Shown in pieces: positions 31,672-41,136 of a stretch of DNA of 41,400 nt. How positions within the stretch are numbered: the stretch's first letter is position 1; every line of letters begins with the position of its first letter. The stretch spans positions 1 to 41,400 of the forward strand of contig CAZVBH010000011.1 in the NCBI GenBank assembly GCA_964625275.1. Direction: 5' to 3'. The DNA is from UBA3775 sp964625275. Its GTDB lineage: Bacteria > Bacillota > Clostridia > Lachnospirales > Lachnospiraceae. Position numbers and translations under genes: made by a program. The notes under the pieces were generated by a model. It saw nothing but the letters and a program-made list of their open reading frames with translations, did not search any database and was not told the DNA's origin.

Positions 31672-33624
31672 ATGGACAAAAAGAAATGCTTAAAGGGATT
31701 CTTATACAATATGTATGATAAGCTGATTAAGGCTTACATACAAAGATATCTGATTTTGGCTTTGCCATTTTGGTTTATGGATATTAGTGTAAGACTCTTG
31801 GGAAATAAAATAGATTTTTATCCGGTATATTATCCGGCTCCCAATTTATTTACTCTCTCCTGGACACTTCTTTTTGTCGGATTGGCAGGCAGCCTAAAGG
31901 GCATTTGGGGACGAATCGTATATTATGGCAGCCTTGCTGTGTTTTTCGTAATGTTCCTCACTAATTGTATATATTACAATCTTACGAATATATATTTTAG
32001 CTTTAATCTGATACAGCTTGCCTCAGAGGGAAGCTCGTATATTGGAGATACAATTAAAAATATTCCTCTGTTCATAGGACTTCTTATTCTTGTAGCACTG
32101 GTGCTGACTGTTATAGTCGGCATTTGTGCAGAAAGAAGGCTGTGCGTTTTTGATAAAAAAACTAAAAGAAACAGGAGTAATCTAAGAAAAAGCTTTGTAG
32201 CAATTGTACTGTTCATGCTTCTACATGTCCTTGCTGTTGCTGTATTGGGACGTTCAAATGGCGAACTAACATGGAACAGCTTTAAAAATGCAGGAAACGT
32301 TTATGAAAATTTCAGTGATGCCAATAAAAGCATGAGAATATCCGGACTTTATGAATATACCTTAAGAAATTATTATATAGAGTATTTAAAGCCGGCAGAG
32401 AAAATAAGTGCTGAAGACGAAGAATTTCTTGATGAAAAATATGAAGTAAGTGAAGATGGAACTGCAAAGGATACTCTTGCAGACAAAAATGCTTATACAG
32501 GTATATTTGAAGGCAAAAATGTCATATTCCTTCAATTGGAGGGAATGGACAACTGGCTGCTAAATGAGGAGGATACTCCTAATCTTTATCAGCTTATGCA
32601 GGAGTCGATTAATTTTACCAACCATTATTCAATTTATTCAGGTGGCGGTTCAACGTTTAATTCTGAATTTGCAGTAAATACAGGATTTACCACACCGATT
32701 TCATATACTCAGAATGTATATACGCTTAACAACAGTACTTTTTCATATTCGTTAGCAAACATGTTTAAGGCACAGGGCTATACAGTGAATGCCTTTCATA
32801 TGAATACAGGTGAGTTTTATTCAAGACGAATTAATTACCTTAATTGGGGCTATGACAGCTTTAACAGCCTTTTAGATGATACTGATGATTATAATGATAC
32901 TGAAGCCTATGAGCTTGATAGAGAACTGATTTTAAATGAAACCTTCTATGAGAAGCTGTTTAATCAGGAAAACCAGTTCGTAGACTATATAATAACTTAT
33001 ACCTCTCATACGCCTTTTACAGCTGAAAAGGGTATAGGAAAGCTCGTTGCTGAAAACTATTACGGAGAGGGCAATGTTCCGGATAATTTATCTGAGGAAG
33101 AGGTTGTCAGACTTGAGGTGGCTGAGACAGATTATATGGTAGGACTTCTGCTTCAGGCACTTAAGGATAATTCACTTTATGACAATACTGTACTTGTATG
33201 CTATGCTGATCACTATCTCTATACAATCAATGATAAGAGCGTTCTTGCAAAATACAAGGATACAGAGACAAATCTAATCAATAACACACCATTCTTTATC
33301 TGGAGTGCAGACCTCGAGCCGGAAGAAAAGGATGTTGTAACCATGCAGATGAACATTTTGCCAACAGTACTTAATCTTTTTGGAATTGAGTACAACCCTG
33401 ACAATTATTTGCTGACAGATGCACTTGCAGACGACTATGAAGGAATAGCCTTCTTTTCAGATTATTCCTGGTATGACGGAAATGCATATGTGGCTGATGG
33501 AGAGGTTGTTTATGGTGAAATAGACTCTGAGGAGCTGGAATTAAAGACAACCTATGTCAATGAGCTTATTAAGAAAAATGATTTAACCTTAAAATATGAT
33601 TACTTCAGTCGGTTGAATCAATAA
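31672..33624 (+). CDS. LTA synthase-family membrane sulfatase
   Basis: The protein has 650 residues. The N-terminus has about five membrane helices (about 25-200), and the rest is an outer sulfatase-fold domain. The alkaline-phosphatase/sulfatase features of LtaS are visible: FLQLEGMDN near residue 286, the nucleophile Thr328 in GGGSTFNSEF, FHMNTGEFYSR, and SHTPFT and YADHYLY near the C-terminal half. LtaS-type enzymes transfer glycerol phosphate from phosphatidylglycerol to a lipoteichoic acid chain or a similar glycolipid. It lies 19 bp after lysA, the last gene of this run. The family also includes phosphoglycerol transferases with other acceptors, so the product is not certain. Confidence 0.88.
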   Translation: MDKKKCLKGFLYNMYDKLIKAYIQRYLILALPFWFMDISVRLLGNKIDFYPVYYPAPNLFTLSWTLLFVGLAGSLKGIWGRIVYYGSLAVFFVMFLTNCIYYNLTNIYFSFNLIQLASEGSSYIGDTIKNIPLFIGLLILVALVLTVIVGICAERRLCVFDKKTKRNRSNLRKSFVAIVLFMLLHVLAVAVLGRSNGELTWNSFKNAGNVYENFSDANKSMRISGLYEYTLRNYYIEYLKPAEKISAEDEEFLDEKYEVSEDGTAKDTLADKNAYTGIFEGKNVIFLQLEGMDNWLLNEEDTPNLYQLMQESINFTNHYSIYSGGGSTFNSEFAVNTGFTTPISYTQNVYTLNNSTFSYSLANMFKAQGYTVNAFHMNTGEFYSRRINYLNWGYDSFNSLLDDTDDYNDTEAYELDRELILNETFYEKLFNQENQFVDYIITYTSHTPFTAEKGIGKLVAENYYGEGNVPDNLSEEEVVRLEVAETDYMVGLLLQALKDNSLYDNTVLVCYADHYLYTINDKSVLAKYKDTETNLINNTPFFIWSADLEPEEKDVVTMQMNILPTVLNLFGIEYNPDNYLLTDALADDYEGIAFFSDYSWYDGNAYVADGEVVYGEIDSEELELKTTYVNELIKKNDLTLKYDYFSRLNQ

Positions 33625-33664
33625 TGATTTTTAAAATGATTATTATAATGACTGAAATAATTAT

Positions 33665-33684
33665 CAGAAATGTTTTCTGTCATT
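33665..33684 (+). terminator. Weak terminator candidate after the LTA-synthase-like gene
   Basis: CAGAAA, TGT loop, TTTCTG, then TCATTT. Short stem and a broken T-run. Confidence 0.35.
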
Positions 33685-33695
33685 TTAGGGGCGTA

Positions 33696-33724
33696 TTGGT
33701 ATTGAGCGTCAGTAGGCATATAAT
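33696..33724 (+). promoter_or_regulatory. Promoter of the glycosyltransferase gene
   Basis: TTGGTA (33696-33701), 17-bp spacer and a perfect TATAAT (33719-33724). It lies 69 bp upstream of the TTG start. Confidence 0.65.
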
Positions 33725-33792
33725 TACTGCTGATAAGCCATTAAGTAAATGCTTAATAAATAGATAAAGATAACAAAAGGAGACGAAACTGT

Positions 33793-35277
33793 TTGATAGT
33801 AGCTTTATTGCGCGCGCTTGCAGAATTTTTTGGAAAAATATATGAGCCATCACTATGGATATATGCAGCTATAGGCGTATTTTTATCAGCATTGACAATT
33901 CATTTATGGCCTTTCGGAATCCTTGGCTTTTTTGCAACTAGAAAATATGCACCGGCAAAAAAGTTTCATAAGTATGCTATACTTATTCCGGGAAGAAATG
34001 AAGAGCCTGTTATAGGTAATCTTATTGAAAGTATAAAAAAGCAGGATTATCCAAGTGAATACCTGACAATATTTGTTGTGGCAGATAATTGTACGGATAA
34101 TACGGCTAAGGTTGCCAGGGAGTTAGGAGCTGTTTGCTATGAACATAATAATCCTGATGAAAGAACTAAAGGCTTTGCACTTAAATATCTTTTTGAGCAA
34201 ATTGAAAAGGATTATGGTATAACCTCATTTGAGGGATATTTTATTTTCGATGCTGATAATCTTTTGAATAAGGATTTTGTATCAAGAATGAATGATTCCT
34301 TTGATGCAGGAGATAAAATAATAACCTCCTACAGAAATACAAAGAACTTTAACGACAACTGGATTGCAGCACAATATGGAATACATTGGATGCGCTCTAT
34401 TCGTTTTCGTCACAGACCACGTTCAGTACTGCATCTGGCAACAAATATACAGGGAACAGGCTTTTTATTCTCAAGTGAAATTGTAAAAGACGGATGGAAG
34501 TATACCTCACTTACCGAGGATAGAGCAATGACTGCAGATTGTGTAGTTGAAGGATATGAAATTGCTTATAACAACGAAGCCATGTTCTACGATGAGCAGC
34601 CGGTAAACCTGCGTGTCGCATTAAGACAGAGACTTCGTTGGGCAAAAGGACATCTTCAGGCCTTTGAGGAATCCGGTTGGGGATTGTTTAAAAATATATT
34701 TGTAGATAAGAATACTAAGCATAAGGAAAATGATACCTGGTATCGCTATTTATGGAGAACTATAAGACATAGATTTATGGCCTTCGATACATTTGCTCAG
34801 CTTGTTCCAAGAGCAATTTTTTCAGGAGTGCGGTTCCTTTTCTGGAGTCTGTTTTTATACTCCTTCAGTGTATATTTAAACGGAGATACCATTCATTTCT
34901 TTACACATAACAATTTGTTTGAACGTACAATCCGTTTTTTTACGGGAGACCTTTTTATAAAGCTTCCAGGAGGCTTTAAATCCTGGCTTATGTGTATTGG
35001 TCTGGTAATTCTCATTAGAATTATTTACAGAATCGGACTTTACATAAACAGTATTTTTATAGCTATTTACGTATTTATAGTTGAAAGAAAAAACATAAGT
35101 CCGATAAGCTTAAGAAAGAAAATTTGGTATTGCATAACCTGGCCAATATTCGATATAATCGACCGCTATGCAAAATATGTAGCACTTTTTGTAAAGGTAG
35201 AGTGGAAGCCTATTCCACATAATTCAAGTGTCACTATTGATGATTTGACAGGCGCTAAGGAGAACCAAAAGCAATGA
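33793..35277 (+). CDS. Membrane-bound family 2 glycosyltransferase
   Basis: The protein has 494 residues from a TTG start; AAAGGAG lies 10 nt upstream and no ATG near it is in frame, so TTG is the best choice. One hydrophobic segment near the N-terminus (about 18-40) is followed by a GT-A catalytic domain: IPGRNEEPVI, VVADNCTDNT, the metal-binding Asp153-x-Asp155 in FDADN, Glu242-Asp243 in LTEDR, and QxxRW at Gln279-Arg282-Trp283. Two or more helices near the C-terminus (about 345-365 and 395-440) complete it. The Q-x-x-R-W motif marks processive or polymer-forming GT2 enzymes such as synthases of beta-glucans, so a cell-surface polysaccharide is likely. It overlaps the next gene by 4 bp (ATGA). 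Confidence 0.85.
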   Translation: MIVALLRALAEFFGKIYEPSLWIYAAIGVFLSALTIHLWPFGILGFFATRKYAPAKKFHKYAILIPGRNEEPVIGNLIESIKKQDYPSEYLTIFVVADNCTDNTAKVARELGAVCYEHNNPDERTKGFALKYLFEQIEKDYGITSFEGYFIFDADNLLNKDFVSRMNDSFDAGDKIITSYRNTKNFNDNWIAAQYGIHWMRSIRFRHRPRSVLHLATNIQGTGFLFSSEIVKDGWKYTSLTEDRAMTADCVVEGYEIAYNNEAMFYDEQPVNLRVALRQRLRWAKGHLQAFEESGWGLFKNIFVDKNTKHKENDTWYRYLWRTIRHRFMAFDTFAQLVPRAIFSGVRFLFWSLFLYSFSVYLNGDTIHFFTHNNLFERTIRFFTGDLFIKLPGGFKSWLMCIGLVILIRIIYRIGLYINSIFIAIYVFIVERKNISPISLRKKIWYCITWPIFDIIDRYAKYVALFVKVEWKPIPHNSSVTIDDLTGAKENQKQ

Positions 35278-35585
35278 AGGAAAAAATGAATCTTATAAAC
35301 TGGCTGTTGGTTCTCGTTACAGCGGTTAATATTATAATTCACAGAGTTTGGCTGGCTCAGGTGGCAGCGGGCAAGGTATCAGAAAATATTGCTTCTATAC
35401 TTCAGATTACCATTTATGCGGAAATGCTGCTTTTTCTTGGAACCTGCGCCGGGGCGGCCGTATTGGTTTGGAAAAAAGTTTCCAAAGATCCTGATTCGAT
35501 GGAAAAGCAGGAAGAGTTTCCAAAGCTTAGCTTTTCGGCTGCGATTGTGGCATTTTTAGTTTTTAGTTTGTATTGGATGCTGTAG
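35274..35585 (+). CDS. Small membrane protein coupled to the glycosyltransferase
   Basis: The protein has 103 residues with three hydrophobic segments (about 7-25, 42-68 and 85-102), so it is almost entirely in the membrane. Its ATG overlaps the stop of the glycosyltransferase gene by 4 bp, which implies translational coupling and suggests a partner of that enzyme. No family is recognisable. There are 156 bp without a gene after it. Confidence 0.65.
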   Translation: MKEKMNLINWLLVLVTAVNIIIHRVWLAQVAAGKVSENIASILQITIYAEMLLFLGTCAGAAVLVWKKVSKDPDSMEKQEEFPKLSFSAAIVAFLVFSLYWML

Positions 35586-35741
35586 TAGAATATTTTGATT
35601 TGAATGAAATATTACAGCAGAGTAACGGCTTTACTTGTATAATGTATTAGTAGTATTCTCTTTTAGTGTCTATGGGGTAATATAGAAATATACTTTGATT
35701 ATTAGTATAGGCTTAAATTATGGGTTTACAGGAGGAGAGAC

Positions 35742-36704
35742 ATGGAATATGGATTATGTTTTTCAGGAGGCGGAGGTAAAGGAGCCTACGAAATTGGGGT
35801 ATGGAAGGCTTTAAAGCAGCTTGAAAAGGACAAAGACATTGTAGCAGTTTCCGGAGCATCAATAGGTGCGGTGAATGGTTTACTTTTTACGGTCGGTAAT
35901 TATGATAATGCAGAAAAAATCTGGTCAAAAGTAACGGTTGGTGATTTTTTGATATCGGGTGAAAAAAGCATATGCAGCTGCAAAAAACTTCGTGAAATAT
36001 TAGAAGAAGATATTGACTATGATTATGTGAAGTTCAGCAAGGTACGTTTTTTTGCCAATACCTCAGTGTCTGATGAAAAGCTTGCCTTTCCTGAAAAGGC
36101 TGAGGATATAAAGCCTTTTGTAAAAGAGTACAAGTCACATTTTAGAACAGAGTACTTTGAGCTTAATAAATCCGGAAAAGATAAAATCATAGAGACAGTA
36201 GTTGCATCCAGCTCGTTACCTGCTATTTATGAGCCTGTCAGAATTGATGGAAGGCTGATGTTTGACGGCGGACTTACCGATAATGTTCCAATAAGACCAC
36301 TTATCGAAGAATGTGATTGTAAAAACCTCATAATAGTCATGGTAGGACGGGATAATGAGTACGACCCTTATCTTGCGAGTCGACTAGATAACATAATTGA
36401 AATAAGACCTTCAGCAGATATTGGAGGCTTTACTGATGGAACCTTAGACTTTACTCATAAAAGCATCAGATACAGAATGCTTTTAGGCTACTATGATACT
36501 CTGCGTGTATTTGATATGAATCTTAGAAAAAAGCTGGGAGCACCATATAGCGAAGAAGATAAAATACAGAGTCTCGCCCGGGACCACAAAAGAATTTTAT
36601 CGGAGCTTAATTCAGCTCTCGCAGTAGACCAGGCACTTGCAAGCAAGAGAAAATATGAGGACCTTCTCGGCAAATATAGTAAAAAGTACGGAATAGACCT
36701 TTAA
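35742..36704 (+). CDS. Patatin-like phospholipase
   Basis: The protein has 320 residues. The patatin hydrolase signature is complete: the oxyanion loop GGGGKGAYEIG at the start, the nucleophile Ser40 in GASIGAVNG, and the catalytic Asp175 in FDGGLTDNVP. These enzymes cut acyl chains from membrane lipids. It has no signal peptide and is probably cytoplasmic or membrane-peripheral. GGAGGAG lies 4 nt before ATG. The downstream gene has its own promoter, so this one is likely a single-gene unit. Some members of the family belong to defence systems (CapV-like), but there is no nucleotide cyclase or other defence gene beside it, so a housekeeping role is more likely. Confidence 0.88.
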   Translation: MEYGLCFSGGGGKGAYEIGVWKALKQLEKDKDIVAVSGASIGAVNGLLFTVGNYDNAEKIWSKVTVGDFLISGEKSICSCKKLREILEEDIDYDYVKFSKVRFFANTSVSDEKLAFPEKAEDIKPFVKEYKSHFRTEYFELNKSGKDKIIETVVASSSLPAIYEPVRIDGRLMFDGGLTDNVPIRPLIEECDCKNLIIVMVGRDNEYDPYLASRLDNIIEIRPSADIGGFTDGTLDFTHKSIRYRMLLGYYDTLRVFDMNLRKKLGAPYSEEDKIQSLARDHKRILSELNSALAVDQALASKRKYEDLLGKYSKKYGIDL

Positions 36705-36731
36705 ACTTTGGAAGATTTTCACAATTTTTTA

Positions 36732-36760
36732 TTGTTAGAATGTGTATTTGATGGTATAAT
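36732..36760 (+). promoter_or_regulatory. Promoter of the YesL-family gene
   Basis: TTGTTA (36732-36737), 17-bp spacer and perfect TATAAT (36755-36760). The leader is about 23 nt and carries the AAGGAG ribosome site. Confidence 0.75.
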
Positions 36761-36789
36761 TATAAAAATCTAACCTTTAAGGAGTTTTC

Positions 36790-37548
36790 ATGGGGAGTTT
36801 ATTTGATCAGGACAGAGCATTTTGGAGATTTTTAAATAAATTTTCAGACATAGTAATACTCAATGTTTTATTCATTATTTGCTGTATTCCAATTGTAACA
36901 ATCGGACCTGCTTATACAGCACTTTATTATACACTTGTAAAGACTGTAAGAAAGGGCAGAGGCTATGCATTGAAGAATTTTCTTCATTCTTTTAAACAAA
37001 ATCTGTTTCAGGGAATTACTGCATGGATGCTTTGCCTTGTAGGACTCTGTGGCTGTGGCGTATGGATTTATATGCTTTGGGTAAATTCAGAGAATGGAGG
37101 CAGTGCGCAAATTGGCTTCTGGCTCTTGATAATTATTGCAGTTATTTTTCTTGCAATGGTAATCTATCTTTTCCCAATCCTTTCCAGATTTGAAATGTCA
37201 CTTAAAAATCTATTTGTTTTTGCTTACATTATGACAATTAGATTTCCAATAAACAGCATTGCTTTATTAGTACTTCTGGCTGCTTTTCTTGCAGCAGCAT
37301 ATTTATGTATACCTCTTTTGATAATAATACTTCCGGCACTTTATGTATTCATAGCCTCATTTCTTATCGAAAAGGTTTTTAAGGTTTATATGCCAAAGTT
37401 TGAAGCAAGGATAGAGCCTAAAGCAGCTGAAGATGATGAAAATGACGAAGAGCTTAAGTATCTCGGTGCTGCAGCTGAAAAGAATGTAGATAATTTATCA
37501 GATGGGGATGCAGAGAAAAAATATAAAGACCAATGGTACTATGAGTAA
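36790..37548 (+). CDS. DUF624/YesL-family membrane protein
   Basis: The protein has 252 residues and about five membrane helices. The start FWRFLNKFSDIVILN, then CCIPIVTIGPAYTALYYTL and YALKNFLHSFKQN, are typical of YesL (DUF624), a family often linked to carbohydrate uptake or utilisation loci in Firmicutes. The C-terminal 50 residues are charged and probably cytoplasmic. AAGGAG lies 6 nt before ATG. glgB starts 95 bp downstream in the same direction and may be read from the same promoter, but a TATAAT-like box also occurs in that gap. The molecular function of the family is unknown. Confidence 0.85.
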   Translation: MGSLFDQDRAFWRFLNKFSDIVILNVLFIICCIPIVTIGPAYTALYYTLVKTVRKGRGYALKNFLHSFKQNLFQGITAWMLCLVGLCGCGVWIYMLWVNSENGGSAQIGFWLLIIIAVIFLAMVIYLFPILSRFEMSLKNLFVFAYIMTIRFPINSIALLVLLAAFLAAAYLCIPLLIIILPALYVFIASFLIEKVFKVYMPKFEARIEPKAAEDDENDEELKYLGAAAEKNVDNLSDGDAEKKYKDQWYYE

Positions 37549-37643
37549 ATTAGCTTTTTAGAGACAACTGGCGGCTAGTATAATAATAGGGTAAATAATA
37601 TGGGGTTTGACTAACCCTGATTATATAGAGAAGGAGAACAATT

Positions 37644-40145
37644 ATGGATGAAAAACTGTATAAAATGATGAACTGGCCTGAAATAGAGGCGGTTTGCTAT
37701 GCTGAGCATGACAACCCTCATCAGATATTGGGACCACATGCTACAGCTGATGGAACAATTGTTGGTGCATTTTTTCCTGACGCACAAAAGGTCACTATTA
37801 ATTTAAGTAAAGGCAAGATTGTAGAAATGGATCAGGCAGACGAGATGGGGTATTTCGCTGCATTAATTGATTCTAAAGAAATTGGACCTTATACTTTAAC
37901 TGCTGACTACGAGGGTGGAAGCGAGACTGTAAAGGATCCATATGCATTCGCACCAGTAATTACAGAGGATGAATGTAAGAAATTTTCTGCAGGCATTAAT
38001 TATACCATTTACGAAAAATTAGGTGCTCATCCAATGACAATTAACGGAACAGATGGTGTACTTTTTGCACTTTGGGCACCAAACGCAATGAGAATTAGCG
38101 TTGTCGGAGACTTCAACAATTGGGATGGAAGAAAGCATCCAATGCGCAGACTTGGAGACTCAGGTATTTTCGAATTGTTTATTCCTGAATTGCCGGAGGG
38201 CACAATTTATAAATATGAAATTAAAGTAAAGGGTGGACTTACATATCTCAAGGCAGATCCTTATGCATCAGCAGCAGAGCTTAGACCGGGAACGGCATCT
38301 AAGGTTGCAAATCTCAACAATTTCAAATGGACAGATGATAAATGGCTGAAGCTTAGAGAAGAAACCAATCCGGTTGAAAAGCCAATGCTTATTTATGAAG
38401 TTCATCTTGGCTCCTGGAAGAAGCCGGAGGAAGAAAATGGCAGCTTCTATAATTACAGAGAAATTGCAGTTATGTTAGCTGATTACTGTCTTGAACAGGG
38501 CTATACTCATGTAGAGCTTATGCCTGTAATGGAGCATCCTCTTGATGCATCTTGGGGCTATCAGGTAACAGGCTACTATGCAGCGACAGCACGTTATGGA
38601 ACTCCAACCGACTTTATGTATTTTATGGATTATATGCACCAAAAAGGAATTGGAGTCATTCTTGACTGGGTACCTGCACATTTTCCAAGAGACACCTTTG
38701 GACTTTCAAATTTTGATGGAACCTGCCTCTATGAACATAAAGATCCTAGACAGGGCTCACATCCACATTGGGGAACACTTATCTTCAATTATGGCAGACC
38801 TCAGGTTTCAAATTTCCTTATTGCTAATGCACTTTATTGGGTGGAAAAGTTCCACGCAGATGGAATCAGAATGGATGCTGTTGCCTCAATGCTCTATCTT
38901 GACTATGGAAAGAATGATGGCGAATGGGTAGCAAATATCTATGGCGGAAGAGAAAATCTTCAGGCAATTGAGCTTATGAAGCACCTTAACTCAATTATGA
39001 AAAAGAGAAATAAGGGTGTTCTTATGATAGCAGAGGAGTCCACAGCATGGCCTAAGATTACAGGAGATGTAGAAGATGACGGACTGGGCTTTGATTTCAA
39101 ATGGAACATGGGTTGGATGAATGATTATCTTACCTATATGCGCCAGGATCCTATCTTTAGAAAAGGCTGTCATGGAATGTTGACCTTCAGTATGATGTAT
39201 GCCTATAGTGAGAATTTTATACTTGTCCTTTCACACGATGAGGTCGTTCATGGAAAAGGCTCAATGCTTAATAAGATGCCGGGAGCTATAGAAGATAAGT
39301 ATGCAAATCTTAAAGCAGCTTATGGCTATATGATGTGTCATCCTGGCAAAAAGCTTCTTTTCATGGGACAGGATTTTGGACAAGAGCGTGAATGGAGTGA
39401 AGAAAGAAGCCTTGACTGGTTCCTTTTAAAAGAAGATAAGGCACATGCTACGCTTCATAAATATACAAAGGATTTATTCGCTATTTATAAAAATTATCCT
39501 GCACTTTCAAAGCTTGATCAGGATCCGGAAGGCTTCGAATGGATGAGCTGTCTGGATGCAGACCATTCAATGGTAAGCTTTGTAAGAAAGACAGAAAATC
39601 CGGATGAATCACTCTTCGTAGTTTGCAACTTCACCCCTGTTGTCTATGAAAAGCTTGCTCTTGGAGTTCCATTCCCGGGAAAGTATAAAGAAATCTTCAA
39701 TTCGGATGATGTTAAATATGGTGGAAGTGGTAATGTTAATACCAGACTTAAGCAAAGCAAGCCTGTAAAGGTTGATGGACGTGCTGATTCTATCGAAGTA
39801 AATGTACCACCACTAGGTATTGCAATTTTTACCTGCAAACAGCTTGTAAAGCCTGCAAAAGAAGCTACCGATAAGGCATCAAAAGCAAAAGTAGATACTA
39901 CAGTTTCAGAAAAGAAGGCTGAGCCTATTGTGAAAAAGACTGCTTCAAAGACAGAACCAAAGAAGACACCGGTCAAAAAGGTAATTGAAAAGGCTGAAGC
40001 AGCAGTAAAGAAGTCAGATACAAAGACAGAGCCAAAGAAGACACCGGTCAAAAAGGTAGTAGAAACAGCTGAAGCAGTAGTTAAAAAGTCAGAAGCCAAG
40101 AAGTCGGATACTGCCAAAGCAAGTGAAGATAAAAAAGACAACTAA
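37644..40145 (+). CDS. glgB: 1,4-alpha-glucan branching enzyme GlgB with basic repeat tail
   Basis: The protein has 833 residues, about 100 more than usual. It makes alpha-1,6 branches in glycogen. The N-terminal modules include a CBM48-type domain (FALWAPNAMRISVVGDFNNW), followed by a GH13 barrel with the nucleophile Asp411 in GIRMDAVASM, acid/base Glu464 in MIAEEST and Asp532 in LSHDEVVHGK. The C-terminal beta domain ends near residue 732. After it comes a tail of about 100 residues rich in Lys, Ala, Thr and Pro with a 25-residue unit repeated (KTEPKKTPVKKV...). The tail resembles histone H1-like C-termini. No other glycogen gene is adjacent. GAAGGAG lies before ATG. The enzyme core is certain; the role of the tail is unknown. 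Confidence 0.95.
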   Translation: MDEKLYKMMNWPEIEAVCYAEHDNPHQILGPHATADGTIVGAFFPDAQKVTINLSKGKIVEMDQADEMGYFAALIDSKEIGPYTLTADYEGGSETVKDPYAFAPVITEDECKKFSAGINYTIYEKLGAHPMTINGTDGVLFALWAPNAMRISVVGDFNNWDGRKHPMRRLGDSGIFELFIPELPEGTIYKYEIKVKGGLTYLKADPYASAAELRPGTASKVANLNNFKWTDDKWLKLREETNPVEKPMLIYEVHLGSWKKPEEENGSFYNYREIAVMLADYCLEQGYTHVELMPVMEHPLDASWGYQVTGYYAATARYGTPTDFMYFMDYMHQKGIGVILDWVPAHFPRDTFGLSNFDGTCLYEHKDPRQGSHPHWGTLIFNYGRPQVSNFLIANALYWVEKFHADGIRMDAVASMLYLDYGKNDGEWVANIYGGRENLQAIELMKHLNSIMKKRNKGVLMIAEESTAWPKITGDVEDDGLGFDFKWNMGWMNDYLTYMRQDPIFRKGCHGMLTFSMMYAYSENFILVLSHDEVVHGKGSMLNKMPGAIEDKYANLKAAYGYMMCHPGKKLLFMGQDFGQEREWSEERSLDWFLLKEDKAHATLHKYTKDLFAIYKNYPALSKLDQDPEGFEWMSCLDADHSMVSFVRKTENPDESLFVVCNFTPVVYEKLALGVPFPGKYKEIFNSDDVKYGGSGNVNTRLKQSKPVKVDGRADSIEVNVPPLGIAIFTCKQLVKPAKEATDKASKAKVDTTVSEKKAEPIVKKTASKTEPKKTPVKKVIEKAEAAVKKSDTKTEPKKTPVKKVVETAEAVVKKSEAKKSDTAKASEDKKDN
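39948..40097 (+). repeat. 75-bp tandem duplication in the GlgB tail
   Basis: Bases 39948-40022 and 40023-40097 are two copies of a 75-bp unit coding 25 residues. They start KTEPKKTPVKKV in both and differ at a few codons later. A shorter related stretch precedes them. The in-frame period indicates growth of the tail by duplication. Confidence 0.9.
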
Positions 40146-40194
40146 AAAATAAGTCAGTAATTCTTGATTAAAAACTAACTTAAGCATTAAAGAT

Positions 40195-40229
40195 AATGAG
40201 CCGTAGCTGGATTTCAGTTATGGCTCATT
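40195..40229 (+). other. Hairpin downstream of glgB without a T-tract
   Basis: AATGAGCC (40195-40202) pairs with GGCTCATT (40222-40229); three inner pairs (one wobble) extend the stem to 11 bp, with a 13-nt loop. No T-run follows, so termination is uncertain and read-through into mscS is possible. Confidence 0.5.
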
Positions 40230-40296
40230 GAATCTAAAGCTTAATAAAAACGGATAAATTTAATGATAATTAGGAAAAGAGTAAAGGAGAAAAAGC

Positions 40297-41136
40297 ATGA
40301 TTTTACTATCTGCGGACGCAGCTGCAACCTTTGAATCAATTTGGAACATAGTTGCACCAATTTTATGGGTGCTCGTTCAGGCAGTATTGGTACTCATAAT
40401 AGGCAAAAAGCTTATTGGAGTAGTAATACAAATGATAAAAAGGGTATCTGAAAAGGGACATCTTGAAAAGGGAGTAGTTTCTTTCATATGTTCACTCACT
40501 AAGATTATCCTTTATGTTATTCTCATAGTAATAATAGCGGGAATATTTGGTATTCCAACAGCCTCCTTTATTGCAATAATAGGCTCGTGTGGTTTAGCAA
40601 TAGGACTTGCACTCCAGGGCAGTCTTCAGAACTTTGCAGGTGGAGTACTGATTCTTGTAATGAAGCCTTTTGTAGTAGGAGATTATATTACGGTGAGCGG
40701 GCTTGAAGGCACAGTTAGCAGTATTGACATTTGCTACACAAAGCTTAAAACCTTTGATAACAAAATTGTTATCTTACCAAATGGTACTCTTTCAAATGCA
40801 AATCTTGTAAATGTTTCGCATGAACCTACCAGAAGATTGGATTTGGAAATTCCGATAAGCTATGAGGACGACATTAGGGCAGTCAAGACAATGCTTACCG
40901 GAATTGTAGATAGAACAGAAGGTGTTCTTTCTGAACCAAGTAAAGAAATTGTTGTTTTAGAATTTGGAGACAGCAGTATTAAACTGGGCGTCAGAGTTTG
41001 GGTTAAAACAGAAAATTACTGGAATGTAAAGTTTGAGCTTCAGGAAGAAATCAAGTATGCAATGGATAATAACGGATTTACAATCCCATTCCAGCAGATT
41101 GATGTGACCGTAAAAAATGCAGAGTTACATGCGTAG
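40297..41136 (+). CDS. mscS: Small-conductance mechanosensitive channel MscS
   Basis: The protein has 279 residues with the three-helix MscS core. The pore helix TM3 is recognisable by AIGSCGLAIGLALQGSLQNFAGG, then the conserved ILVMKPFVVGDYI, the beta domain with TVSSIDI-YTKLKTFDNKIVILPNG, and the cytoplasmic vestibule ending FTIPFQQIDV. The channel opens under membrane tension and releases solutes after osmotic downshock. AAAGGAG lies 8 nt before ATG. It follows glgB by 151 bp in which only one hairpin is visible. Confidence 0.95.
   Translation: MILLSADAAATFESIWNIVAPILWVLVQAVLVLIIGKKLIGVVIQMIKRVSEKGHLEKGVVSFICSLTKIILYVILIVIIAGIFGIPTASFIAIIGSCGLAIGLALQGSLQNFAGGVLILVMKPFVVGDYITVSGLEGTVSSIDICYTKLKTFDNKIVILPNGTLSNANLVNVSHEPTRRLDLEIPISYEDDIRAVKTMLTGIVDRTEGVLSEPSKEIVVLEFGDSSIKLGVRVWVKTENYWNVKFELQEEIKYAMDNNGFTIPFQQIDVTVKNAELHA

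Noticed and set aside
35742..36704. CBASS-type defence system around the patatin gene
   Set aside because: No cyclic-oligonucleotide synthase, ubiquitin-like or JAB gene is nearby; neighbours are envelope and glycogen genes.
39644..40141. Leftward frame of 165 codons opposite the end of glgB
   Set aside because: It looks like a hydrophobic repeat protein only because it is antisense to Lys-rich codons; no ribosome site.
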